Shown here: positions 34,120 through 44,494 of the stretch, piece by piece
How positions within the stretch are numbered: the stretch's first letter is position 1
Layout: every line of letters begins with the position of its first letter
Assembly (NCBI GenBank): GCA_032718475.1
Contig: JAUCBJ010009082.1
Coordinates: 36,815-100,814, forward strand
DNA length: 64,000 nucleotides
Source of the DNA: Nemertoderma westbladi
Lineage: Eukaryota; Xenacoelomorpha; Nemertodermatida; Nemertodermatidae
Reading direction: 5' to 3'
Notes under the pieces: model-generated
Seen by the model: only the letters and a program-made list of their open reading frames with translations
Database searches by the model: none
Told to the model about the DNA's origin: nothing
Program-made: the position numbers and the translations under genes

Positions 34120-35901
34120 TCGTGGTGAAATCGTTTAGGAGGTGAAGGCGGTGGTGAAATCGTGTATGAGGTGAAGGCGGTGGTGAAATCGTGTAGGAGG
34201 TGAAGGCGGTGGTGAAATCGTGTAGGAGGTGAAGGCGGTGGTGAAATCGTTTAGGAGGTGAAGGCGGTGGTGAAATCGTGTATGAGGTGAAGGCGGTGGT
34301 GAAATCGTGTAGGAGGTAAAGGCGGTGGTGAAATCGTGTAGGAGGTGAAGGCGGTGGTGAAATCGTGTAGGATGTGAAGGCGGTGGTGAAATCGTGTAGG
34401 AGGTGAAGGCGGTGGTGAAATCGTGTATGAGGTGAAGGCGGTGGTGAAATCGTGTAGGAGGTGAAGGCGGTGGTGAAATCGTGTAGGACGTGAAGGCGCT
34501 GGTGAAATCGTGTAGGAGGTGAAGGCGGTGGTGAAATCGTGTAGGAGGTGAAGGCGGTGGTGAAATCGTGTATGAGGTGAAGGCGGTGGTGAAATCGTGT
34601 AGGAGGTGAAGGCGGTGGTGAAATCGTGTAGGAGGTGAAGGCGGTGGTGAAATCGTGTAGGAGGTGAAGGCGGTGGTGAAATCGTGTAGGAGGTGAAGGC
34701 GGTGGTGAAATCGTGTAGGAGGTGAAGGCGGTGGTGAAATCGTGTAGGAGGTGAAGGCGGTGGTGAAATCGTGTAGGAGGTGAAGGCGGTGGTGAAATCG
34801 TGTAGGAGGTGAAGGCGGTGGTGAAATCGTGTAGGAGGTGAAGGCGGTGGTGAAATCGTGTAGGAGGTGAAGGCGGTGGTGAAATCGTGTAGGAGGTGAA
34901 GGCGGTGGTGAAATCGCGTAGGAGGTGAAGGCGGTGGTGAAATCGTGTAGGAGGTGAAGGCGGTGGTGAAATCGTGTAGGAGGTGAAGACGGTGGTGAAA
35001 TCGTGTAGGAGGTGAAGGCGGTGGTGAAATCGTGTAGGAGGTGAAGGCGGTGGTGAAATCGTGTATGAGGTGAAGGCGGTGGTGAAATCGTGTAGGAGGT
35101 GAAGACGGTGGTGAAATCGTGTATGAGGTGAAGGCGGTGGTGATATCGTGTAGGAGGTGAAGGCGGTGGTGAAATCGTGTAGGAGGTGAAGGCGGTGGTG
35201 AAATCGTGTAGGAGGTGAAGGCGGTGGTGAAATCGTGTAGGAGGTGAAGGCGGTGGTGAAATCGTGTAGGAGGTGAAGGCGGTGGTGAAATCGTGTAGGA
35301 GGTGAAGGCGGTGGTGAAATCGTGTAGGAGGTGAAGGCGGTGGTGAAATCGTGTAGGAGGTGAAGGCGGTGGTGAAATCGTGTAGGAGGTGAAGGCGGTG
35401 GTGAAATCGTGTAGGAGGTGAAGGCGGTGGTGAAATCGTGTAGGATGTGAAGGCGGTGGTGAAATCGTGTAGGAGGTGAAGGCGGTGGTGAAATCGTGTA
35501 GGAGGTGAAGGCGGTGGTGAAATCGTGTAGGAGGTGAAGGCGGTGGTGAAATCGTGTAGGAGGTGAAGGCGGTGGTGAAATCGTGTAGGAGGTGAAGGCG
35601 GTGGTGAAATCGTGTAGGAGGTGAAGGCGGTGGTGAAATCGTGTAGGAGGTGAAGGCGGTGGTGAAATCGTGTAGGAGGTGAAGGCGGTGGTGAAATCGC
35701 GTAGGAGGTGAAGGCGGTGGTGAAATCGTGTAGGAGGTGAAGGCGGTGGTGAAATCGTGTAGGAGGTGAAGACGGTGGTGAAATCGTGTAGGAGGTGAAG
35801 GCGGTGGTGAAATCGTGTATGAGGTGAAGGCGGTGGTGAAATCGTGTAGGAGGTGAAGGCGGTGGTGAAATCGTGTAGGAGGTGAAGGCGGTGGTGAAAT
35901 C
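34120..35901. repeat. 29-bp minisatellite, about 61 copies
   Basis: Unit GGTGAAATCGTGTAGGAGGT plus GAAGGCGGT. Variants are GTATGAGG, AGGATGTG, ATCGCGTAG and GAAGACGG. Because 29 is not divisible by three, every frame cycles through all three unit phases. The absence of stops therefore opens a 550-codon frame on the minus strand (34251-35903) reading ISPPPSPPTRFHHRLHLLHD and so on. That frame has no ATG-anchored context, splice signals or non-repeat sequence, and is treated as an artefact of the repeat. A marker block (CGCGTAG, then GAAGACGG two units later) recurs at 34914 and 35697, exactly 783 bp (27 units) apart. Confidence 0.95.
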
Positions 35902-36612
35902 ACCGCCTAATAAAATTTCGAGTTATCACTGTCTCTCCATGTCTGCCGGTCGGACCGTTAAAATGTAAGTACAGCCAGAGGCTGACAAATAGTCAAACAG
36001 AAACAATTCTACCGAACATTAAACTGACAACGGAAATTAAATCACGGACCTCGAAAACCACCATAATTTAGCTCTGTGGTCTACTTCCTTCATGCCAGAC
36101 ATTATTAACAAACCAGACACCATACGGGCACTTTTGTGTGGGAATGTTAAACTTTCAAGTCAATTTTCTCGGAATTAAATTTTTTCACGCAAAAAACACT
36201 AGGCCTACTCCTCTTTAACCGTTTTTTGTAAGTTTCGCTTCATATGACAGGAAATTTAATAAACTTCGACAAATTTCGGGAAGTAATTTACACAAATTTA
36301 CACAATTTATGCATTAAATTTATACAATTCAAAAACACCACAACTGAGAGACTTGCGGTGTTTTGTCATTGTGACATTTGTGTTAGCATTGTAATGCAAA
36401 TACACCGTAAGTAAAAAAAATAATCCTGAAGTCAAAATATTAATGGAAAGTGAAAAATAATCGCGTAGAAAATTTTCCACTCCCAATTGCGTAGGTTTAT
36501 AAAATAACTATTTACATCATTGTGTGCAAAGTAGTACTTTGCAGCGTTATGACCCGAGTTTATTTATGTACCGAGCGAGCGCAGCGAGGGAGGTTTACAT
36601 AAATAAACACGT
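35902..36612. other. Non-coding spacer with a stem-loop
   Basis: No gene. At about 36558-36608 a perfect 13-bp inverted pair (GTTTATTTATGTA / TACATAAATAAAC) encloses CCGAGCGAGCGCAGCGAGGG and a short tail. It lies immediately left of the TIR-like end at 36613 and may be its subterminal part. Confidence 0.5.
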
Positions 36613-38168
36613 TCGTGGGGCCTTCGCGCAGCACGAGGCCTAGTTATTATATACAAATTAAAATTGAGCGACTGTATCACAAAATCAGGTTTTGAGAAAT
36701 TTACCCACACCACCAATCAATCAAAGAAAGGGGGACAGTACGTGTTCACCCCTTTTAATCTCTCTCCCCCCCCCCCCCCCCCCACCCTTCCCAACCACCA
36801 ATACATAACCGCGACATCTTCCACCCACGGAAGGGTAGCACGAACTTATTTCCAATCGCACGTTAAATATGCAAAGCCAGGTGGTTTATAGGAATATAAT
36901 AAACGCAGTACTCGTTTTCATTATAAGCCTCTTTGCGTTCGTCCTGTTTTGTATTTAAATATATTTCTTAAACGCAGGCTAGGACGATCTTTATAATAAT
37001 AATAACTAGGGATGCGATTAATATGTGAAGCCAGGTGGTTTATATAATAATTTAGTCAACGCAGTACTCGTCTTCATTATATGCCTCGTTGCGCTCGTCG
37101 CTTGTCCTGTTTTGTCATAAAATATTTTTCCTAAACGCAGACTGACGATCTTTATACAGTTATAACTATACGAAGTTTCGAAACTGTGCGAGTAACTGTT
37201 GATACATCTATGTGGAGATGTGGGATATGTGGAGATGTGTGATACAACGCCAACGCATCTTATGCCGATGTAGTAATATGGGTATTGAAATAATATTAAA
37301 TCAATGTACACTCTTAAAGCTGCAGCGAAAAAATGTAGCTAATTTCCTAGGTTACATATAAATAATAATATTATTTTTAAGAACATTAATTTTACTACTT
37401 TGCAAAAATTCAATTAAAAAATAACCAGACATATACATTGTGGAATAAACTATTTCAGAAGCCTACAACAGCCATGCCATGGATTGTATTTATGTTATTA
37501 TATCTGTTATTTAACTGAGATAGCAATAGTAGTAGTAGTCGAACAGTTATGCGGCCCGTCCAGCCTATAATAAACACAATTCAGTGATTGGGCTGGAATA
37601 GCAATACTGGTTGCCTCTATTACAATTCCTCTCAGGTTAGTCTACAGCCACAACTCCCAGCAGCTAGCTCCACACCAGCAGAGACTTGACCAATAATGGG
37701 AAGGATTAAATTTGTACTCAATAATTGTGCGGTTTAATTACGTTTAGATCAATTAAAGACACATTTATTAAAGCAAATCACTTAAACTAATTAAAAACTA
37801 TAATAGAATGGCGTATGGGGATTATATCTGTATAATTTTTAAGTATAATTATTTAAATCTTATACTGTAAAACAATTAATTTCCTTTAAAAGGCAGGTTG
37901 AAAATGGCGTTTTCACCGCAATCAACTTAATTAACTAATTAACTGCTATTATCTTAGCTTCTCGAAGGCCACACGGAAATTCTACTTGGAAATTTCTAAA
38001 CTTTTGCCAAACAACATGTGTACCAAGTTTGGATAGATTTCATCGAAGATTGGCCGAGTTATTAACGTTTAAAATTGAACACGACAGAACGACAGAACGA
38101 CAGAACGACAGGTTGATTAATGGTACCACTACGCTAAGGCTCACTCACTTCGTGGCTCGCCCCACAAG
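36613..38168. mobile_element. Longer relative of the 7084-7586 inverted-repeat element
   Basis: The left end TCGTGGGGCCTTCGCGCAGC(ACGA) and right end CTACGCTAAGGCTCACTCAC, CTTCGTGGCTCGCCCCACAA match the ends of the element at 7084-7586. Near the right end is an ACGACAGA tandem (about 38083-38113), comparable to the CGA tract in the other copy. It is preceded by a word of the type ACCAAGTTTGGATAGATT. The inside has a C18 run (36766-36783) and a 154-bp imperfect tandem duplication starting at AAGCCAGGTGGTTTAT (36874 and 37028). No transposase is seen, so it is non-autonomous or a composite of two separate ends. Confidence 0.55.
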
Positions 38169-38206
38169 GTCTTTAACGCTGAAAAGTGACCTTTGCAAGC
38201 AATGAT

Positions 38207-38763
38207 GTATGTAATTTTGTTACATTATGTCAAGTTATCAGCGTTCGGTATGTGAAGAAAGGATTTTATAGATACTCATTTATACATTTTAATCATGTAC
38301 TATATCGAATATAAGTGAAATTTATTAACAGGTACACAGTATTAATTATACATTTAAATCTAATTAAAGTTTATTGGAAGTTATCTCCTGCTTGGATGTG
38401 ATAAATCATTAATCCATCTTGACTATTATAGTCGTCTGAAGCAAACTTATTCACCGTCTGTGACCGTTCAGTTTTACTGAACAATGTCGTCGTTTTCTTT
38501 GGTCATTTTTTCTAAAGTGTCTTCTATTGGACGTCTCGCCATAATGGATTACACTATACGTTAAACAATTATTTACATATATTAGCTAGTTCCGTCACTG
38601 CAAACTGGTTAATAAAGCAGCACTCCTTAACATATATGGAAATAATACATTCTGGAATACGGTAATTGAAGTTGTTTCAATGTCATTGATTACTTTGCAG
38701 CGTTACGAGTAATTTACCAGAACGCTGTTAAGTTGACATAATGTAACAAAATTAGTAATTTAC
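38207..38763. mobile_element. Short inverted-repeat element
   Basis: AATTTTGTTACATTATGTCA followed by AGTTATCAGCGTTC at about 38213 is inverted at about 38722-38755, where the complement of the same words occurs with two or three differences. The distance is about 550 bp, there is no ORF, and the structure is MITE-like. Confidence 0.55.
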
Positions 38764-39364
38764 GGACATTTTAGACCAACAATCTGAAGGCAAACAGTAA
38801 TTTACGTTTTACTCGAAATGACTTTTTGTGACTTGCGGTGTTTTCACATTGCACGGCAGTGTTGGTCATCACGACATCACCAAAATAGAGGTTATGTTGC
38901 CCTAAAACACCTTATATTTTGCACAGCCTAAACTGTATTCTCTGTGGAACAATTCCAATCCCCTCTCAATACAAACTTGAAATCGCCAATTAAGGACAGT
39001 TATCTATACAGACAGACGTCCTGAAATAAGGATAATTTACTGTTGGAAGTTAGAATACTTTGTGGTAAACACCAGCTGGTTGCTGGTATCGTTGCTGATT
39101 CTAGAATGCAGTTTCTATAACCCCATTACTCACCATCCATCGATTGGTACATTATTACAGTGGCTGTTGACTTCGCCCGATTCATTGCGGGATTTAAAAG
39201 AAACATCCTGTAGGCGAATTTATTTTTAAGCAAAAAAAACCTGAAACATAAGAACAGACTGGGTTAGAATTGACCCCCCTTACCCAAGTTATGGTTACAT
39301 AGCAACACAAACACACCACAGAGTGATGTATTCTGTGTAATAATAATAATATAATAAAATATTA
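38764..39364. other. Non-coding DNA downstream of FNBP4
   Basis: Nothing gene-like. A word TACTTTGCAGCGTTA(C/T)GA is shared between 36535 and 38692, suggesting dispersed repeat DNA in this interval. Confidence 0.4.
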
Positions 39365-39370
39365 TTTATT
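39365..39370 (-). terminator. FNBP4 polyadenylation signal
   Basis: AATAAA is read on the minus strand about 35 nt beyond the stop codon of the last FNBP4 exon. The resulting 3' UTR would be very short, unless a further signal lies beyond it. Confidence 0.5.
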
Positions 39371-39404
39371 TACAACCAACCTTTTCTTTTTACTACAACG
39401 TCAT

Positions 39405-39556
39405 CTAGCTGCTCTCTGGGGAAGCCGCGCCGCGCTGTAGACGTTTCCTCCAATCACAAGGCAGTTCCTCGAAGTTTGGGTTTTTGGCGGCCTTTCCGGC
39501 CGCAACTTGTGTCGCTTTCCAACGTTCTATTCTCTCTTCAGTAGTAAATACAGAAT
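39405..39556 (-). CDS. FNBP4: FNBP4, last coding exon
   Basis: The acceptor TTTTGATTCCAG precedes AT|TCT at 39556. With the single G left by the preceding exon it completes codon GAT. It encodes 49 residues and a TAG stop at 39405-39407. The part RIERWKATQVAAGKAAKNPN, then FEELPCDWRKRLQRG, corresponds to the conserved C-terminal tail of formin-binding protein 4 (basic helix, then NxNFExLPxDWRxRLKR in vertebrates, from memory). FNBP4 is a nuclear and cytoplasmic WW-domain protein that binds proline-rich formin segments. The WW domains would be encoded upstream, outside the window. Confidence 0.82.
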
Positions 39557-39911
39557 CTGGAATCAAAATCGAATGGCTAGAGTTGTTATCTGGTAGCAAT
39601 TACTACTCGAAAACGTGTAAAATATACTTTATTTGACGACCACCTTCTACTTTACACGTCTCAACAATCCGCTTCGAAACTATAAACTAAAACATAATCC
39701 TATAAAGCGTGTTGCAAATAACATAAAGTAACATATCACAACATACAACAGTAAAATATTCCCACTTAACATTACAAAGAAAACATTCCCAAAAAAGCGT
39801 GACGTCAGTTATGGAAGGCACTTTAAAGCCAAAACACAATCGGTTCACATGTAGAGCAGAGCCTCTTACATCTACAATTAACTCTTCCAAAGTTAAGATA
39901 ACATGACTTAC
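39557..39911 (-). other. FNBP4 intron between the last two exons
   Basis: A GT-AG intron of 355 bp (GTAAGT at its 5' end, TTTTGATTCCAG at its 3' end). The minus-strand frame at 39687-39941 crosses the donor and is not real. Confidence 0.75.
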
Positions 39912-40058
39912 CCTCGTCATCACTGGCATTAAATATATCATTGAGCTCTTCCTCTTTAAGTCGTTGCCACTTCTGAACCAAGGCGACGGGCATTTTAGAT
40001 TTAGCCAGTTTATTTATTATGTCTTTATTCTTACTTCTTTTTTTCTTCTTCGCCGATT
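39912..40058 (-). CDS. FNBP4: FNBP4, penultimate exon
   Basis: The acceptor TTATTTATATTCGCAG and donor GAGG|GTAAGT bound 147 nt. The phase (two leading bases, one trailing) fits both neighbouring exons. It encodes SAKKKKRSKNKDIINKLAKS, then KMPVALVQKWQRLKEEELND and an acidic end. The lysine-rich block followed by KMPxLVxKWQxxxxE matches the FNBP4 C-terminal region just before the RIExWK tail. The same short exon pair without extra sequence supports orthology rather than chance similarity. Confidence 0.85.
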
Positions 40059-40214
40059 CTGCGAATATAAATAATTATCGAGGTTTATTGTTTTCTTTTT
40101 TTGTTTAGGTTCTTTTTACCATTTATATTATGGAGAAAACAAATTGCACATAAATACAAACCCGTGATCATCAATGTAGTGATGAACAGCTAGCTGGCGA
40201 GGCATGCCTAAAAC

Positions 40215-40268
40215 TATATTTTAATTTTAGATGAGGTGGGTAAATTTTACTTGAATATAATTACATGT
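40215..40268. repeat. Target-site duplication of the LINE, left copy (54 bp)
   Basis: TATATTTTAATTTTAGATGA, then GGTGGGTAAATTTTACTTGA, then ATATAATTACATGT. The same 54 bp with two substitutions occurs at 59794-59847, immediately after the (AGT)n tail of the LINE. Confidence 0.88.
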
Positions 40269-40502
40269 AAGGAAGGACCCATATACTTGGCTGCAGGGGT
40301 ATATGGCCTGGCCAGGTAGATGGTGATCTACCAATGGCTGGTCAGGAGTAGAGTGTTCTCATGTCCACTCTGAGTGCACCTCACTGCGACCTGCACCTGG
40401 CAGCAGGGGTACAGGGCATGACCGAGCAGATGAGCTGCACAGCCAATGGTGGGTCATGTGCGTCAGTGTAGATATGGGTGATGGGCCTCATATCTGACTC
40501 CA

Positions 40503-41838
40503 ATGCGACACCCACCCCGTGGAATGGCAAACCAGGGTGTGGTATTTGCCCCGAGAGCTGACTCGGCAAAAAAGCACCCCCCAACCCCCACTATGGATTA
40601 CATTAGTAATGCGGAGGTCCGGCCACTAGAGGCCAGTGGAATTACCGGACACAATTGGCCTCACAGGCGTCAGTTATCTCCTGACCGGCTGCCTGTGTCA
40701 CCCCCTACTGGAGAGAGAGTCCAACAATTCTGTGAGTCCCTTTCCTGATGACCCTGGGTCACCAGGGAGGCCAGATTGTGAGGGGGAGAGGGATTCTGGA
40801 GTTAGAGGCTACTCTCATGTTCCACCACGACCAACAAAGCCATTGGTGAATCTGAGGCAAGTCACTAGACTAGCCTTAGTAAACACCCTAACACTCGGGT
40901 CCCCAATGCGACATTGTGAGCTGACTGCCTTGGCAGATAAGCTTTCTCTTTACGAGTGGGTGTTCAAGAGCACCGAATGCAGACTGGACAGACTAATGAG
41001 GTTCTGATTAAGGACATGTGGGGCGGTTGGCGACTCGCCCTCGCGTCAGCAGATGATAGTGGCAATGGTGGAATTGGTCTATTGATGAATCCAACTACAC
41101 ATGCAGCATTGGACAAAATAGACCGAATCTCTAACCGCATCATCCGTTGCCACTTCTCATGTTCTGGAAGACTGGCTAAGAAGTTTCCTAAGGTGGTTCT
41201 GATTGTGCGCTACTCTCCAACTAGTGTTGCCCCTGTAGATGAGGTGGAAAATTTCTACCACAATCTACAAGCAGCTACTGTTGGAGTGGATCAGCATGCA
41301 TTCTTAACATTCCTGGGAGACTTGAATGCAAGTCTGCATCAATCACCTACATCGCCCTGGGTCTATAGCAATAGCGTTAACCGAAATTCCGTCCATCTTC
41401 AGGATTTTATCTCTGGAAATGGATTGTTTTAAGAAGCGAACTGGAAAGCTATGGACTCATAGTGGACCCAGTGGTCACAAGTCCCAGATAGACCATATTC
41501 TGTTTCGTACGAAATACAGGAGCTCTATACAAGACTGTAATGCATTTACACTTCGACCCTTCTCCAGTGATCACCGCCTTATTGCGGCCAAGGTAATACT
41601 TAGCCTGCGTGCTAGCAGAACAACGAAATATGCCTTGCCGCGGCATGACTGGTCCTCTCTGTTGCAACAGCCAAGTGTGAGATCCAGCTTCACACTACAG
41701 CTGAGCACCAGGTATGAGGTTCTTGCCTCTGAGGCGGCAGATCACTGTGAGGGCTATACTGCCTTCACAGAAGCAGTTAAGTTAGCAGATGCAGAAACAG
41801 TTCCTGTATACCCTCGAAACAGGAAAAGGGCCCCCTGG
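40503..41838 (+). pseudogene. LINE endonuclease (APE) region, frameshifted
   Basis: Three frames cover one domain. 40636-41007 has a motif like TRLALVNTLTLGSPMRHCEL, where LINE proteins start the APE fold. 40956-41432 carries GGWRLALASADDSGNGGIGL, a KVVLIVRYSPT strand and FLGDLNA (the GDxN active-site motif). 41326-41871 carries SGHKSQIDHILFR (the IDHI motif) and FSSDHRLIA (the catalytic SDH). The upstream portion at 40503-40748 is a low-complexity N-terminal part. Shifts fall near 40980 and 41420. The frame is cut at 41838 by the LTR insertion and resumes at 57794. Confidence 0.8.
41834..41838. repeat. BEL/Pao target-site duplication, left (CCTGG)
   Basis: CCTGG lies directly before the first TG of the 5' LTR. 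The same five bases follow the final CA of the 3' LTR at 57789-57793. Reading the LINE across one copy restores its open frame, so this is the insertion point. Confidence 0.9.
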
Positions 41839-43409
41839 TGTTACGGTATATGGCGCTGTAGACATTATTAGCCATTATACAGTATAATATATTGGTCCAT
41901 TATGCAGTATAATATATTAGTCCGTTATACTGTACGCAATATTAGTCCGTTGTGCAGCATAATATTTTAGATAAGGCATAATAGCAAGGTGATATTTAGA
42001 TAGGGAAATCAAAACGCCCATATATTTTGAATTCATCCATTTTGTATAGTATGTAGCCCTACCTACGTAATTTTGTATTAAGATATAAGTAGATAGTTCC
42101 AGGGTAGCAAGTTCAGTTGGACCCTGGATATGTGCTTGCTGTTATTAGCTTCAATAGGGCTAGCATACAGGGACGCTATCCTGACCATTCCGCAGCCAGG
42201 GACATGATCCATTACCATATATGGTAATAATTTGAGGGTTGATGATGATCCAAGGTTTTGTCTCTATTTAGTATTAGGGGGCAGGAATTGGGTTAGTTAG
42301 GAAGCCTAGATGTACCCGGGAGGGGCCTGCATACCTCACAGTGAGTGGGTAAGTAAGTAAGTAAGTTGCGAATTATATAATTGCAGATTGTATAATTGCA
42401 AGTCGTGCTATTGTGATCTGTGATTGCTGACGCTGATTGGTGTGTTACTGAAGTGTGCCTATGATTACGAATGCTTAGGTAGGCGCCCCTTTCTCTTTGA
42501 TTGATTTCTATTTCTTAGTTACAACAAATAATTACTGATTAGGTCAAAGTAATACGGCAATTTAGGCTATTACTAGCGAAACCTGTTGTGTAATAAATTA
42601 GAATTACGCATTCTGGAACTCTTAGTAATTAGTACGCTGTTACATATTTGTGACTGTAATTGATTAGTAAAATTAAGAATTAGTACGCAGCATAGCGGAG
42701 AGTAGCTAAGGTAATAATTTAGAGTACCGTAAACTATTCACGCTGAGCGGTTATTTGCATTAGCGGGCAACAAGCTAGATCGCAGTAGTCAGTACGCAAG
42801 ACACTAGTGAATTGCTGGCCTAAAGCCAACTGCAGGCAAGTTTAGACCCAGAGCGGTATCACCTACGAAAGACATTGTACTGTACCAATTTTGATTATTT
42901 AAATATTCTCGCATTCACACATTCCGTTAGGGAACCCCCAGTATTCGCGATTAGAAAAGACGTAAGCATTAGTGTATTTCAATAGTGGTAAAATTAGGCG
43001 TAAGAATACTCTGAGTGCAAAGCCCCTCGCACTCGTCTTAAGTAAGCTTAGGGAGCCGACTCGGGTTTATTGTTTTGGTTATTCCCGCGTGGCTCATAGA
43101 TTCGAACAGTTAGCTCTCTATCGAGCGATCGGTAGAGAAAGGAACAAGCGATTTTGCAGGAGCTGTGTAAATTTAGTAAAATATATTAGCGGACGGCAGA
43201 TTAGCGCCATCCAACGGTAAGTAGCGGTTTTGTATTTAGCAACCTTTACAATTTAGTAATAGCACGCTCCTGATCCCCTTTACTTAACAGTAGAGCAGTC
43301 TTTGTGTCTTATTGGTTAGGCGAGAGCTCATTAGGTTGGCAGAGAGGTATACGGGTATTTGTCTGTTCAACAGTTCTGCTGTTAGTATAGGTGTCGCGGT
43401 TGTTTATCA
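41839..43409 (+). repeat. 5' LTR of the BEL/Pao element (1,571 bp)
   Basis: Starts TGTTACGGTATATGGCGCTG and ends GTCGCGGTTGTTTATCA. At about 42240 it joins GAGGGTT directly to GATGATGATCC, where the 3' LTR has an extra 642 bp. The 82-codon frame at 42972-43220 starts with GTG and is identical in both LTRs; it is not supported as a gene. Confidence 0.93.
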
Positions 43410-44494
43410 GTGAGGTATGTTTTTATTGGCTGTTGCTTGCAGCGGTCAATAGTGTATTCTTAGGCTGTTAGTTTAGATTACTGTATTCACTGGTTGCGTA
43501 CGATAGTACAGTAGTACATTAGGCTGATTGCTGTTACTGCGTACGGTAGAAGGACATTTGTTTGCCGTACCACACACACAGTATCAATTAGGCTGTTAGG
43601 TTGGTGTACTGTTTTACTTACTGTACTGCATACAGTGGATGTACGGTAGTGCGTTTTACTAATTGCGAATACAGCAGTTCCTTAGGCCTTAGGGCGAATT
43701 GTAATTAGTAAGTTTTTTGAAATTTTTTAGCTAGGTTTGCGAGAATTCAGTTTCGGTCAAAATTATTTTGTAAAATTCTAGAGTTTGTACCGGTATGTTA
43801 GGTAACCGCTTAGTTATTTTATACCATCTGGAGATACATGGCAAGACGGAACTTCTGAGTTTGGGGTTCGTGTGGGTCTGCGGGTTCGGTTTGCAATCAG
43901 CGAAAAGCCTGAATCTTTGGACGCGGACGTGGAATCTCACAGCAAACAAGGTTAGTTGTTCTGTTGGCACCACTGTGTTTGTGGAAGCAGTAAAAAATTA
44001 TCGGTTGTTTAACTGCGAAGCTGAACTCAATTTATTAGTTAGGATATTTAGGTTTAGCCGGCCATGGTTTTTTGAATCGCTCAAGTTAGAGAGAGAGTTA
44101 GAGAGAGTCGCAACCCGAAGATGTAGCCACGCGCTAGTGGATACATATAATATTTGAAATTAAAATTACGTTGATTAGAGCTATATATGCAAAATTGGAA
44201 TTATTTGGGTGGCAAATTTATTCTGAATATTTTGTATTAGATTCAGAAATTATTTTGTGTCATACCGGTATTTAAATGCTATATAATAGCTATATAATAA
44301 TATTTTTGTTTAAATATTGTGCTAGTATTTGCTATAACTATACCTTATTAAATTCTCAATATTGCATTGCGAATTTATTTGACATTTTGGACCAACTGAT
44401 TATTTGACAAATAATTTGACCGTATTTCGGTTAAATTATAATTATATCTCGAACCTTTGTGAGATATTTTTGCCGGAAGGCAAACATTATTTAG
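43410..44494 (+). other. BEL/Pao leader region
   Basis: About 1.1 kb between the 5' LTR and the Gag frame. I could not match the first bases (GTGAGGTATG) to a tRNA primer-binding site. An ATG-started frame of 120 codons (43795-44157) has no recognisable domain and ends before Gag. CAACGGTAAGTAGC near 43213 in the LTR and the ACTAG near 44497 could be a donor and acceptor of a leader intron, but this is untested. Confidence 0.5.

Noticed and set aside
34251-35903. 550-residue protein on the minus strand
   Set aside because: Entirely composed of the 29-bp repeat; it is open because of the period, with no unique flanking coding sequence.
39687-39941. 84-residue minus-strand frame
   Set aside because: Runs through the donor of the FNBP4 exon at 39912 into the intron; the spliced reading explains this DNA better.
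42972-43220. 82-residue frame in the 5' LTR (and the same at 57351-57599)
   Set aside because: Starts with GTG, lies within the LTR, and is identical only because the LTRs are. No domain.
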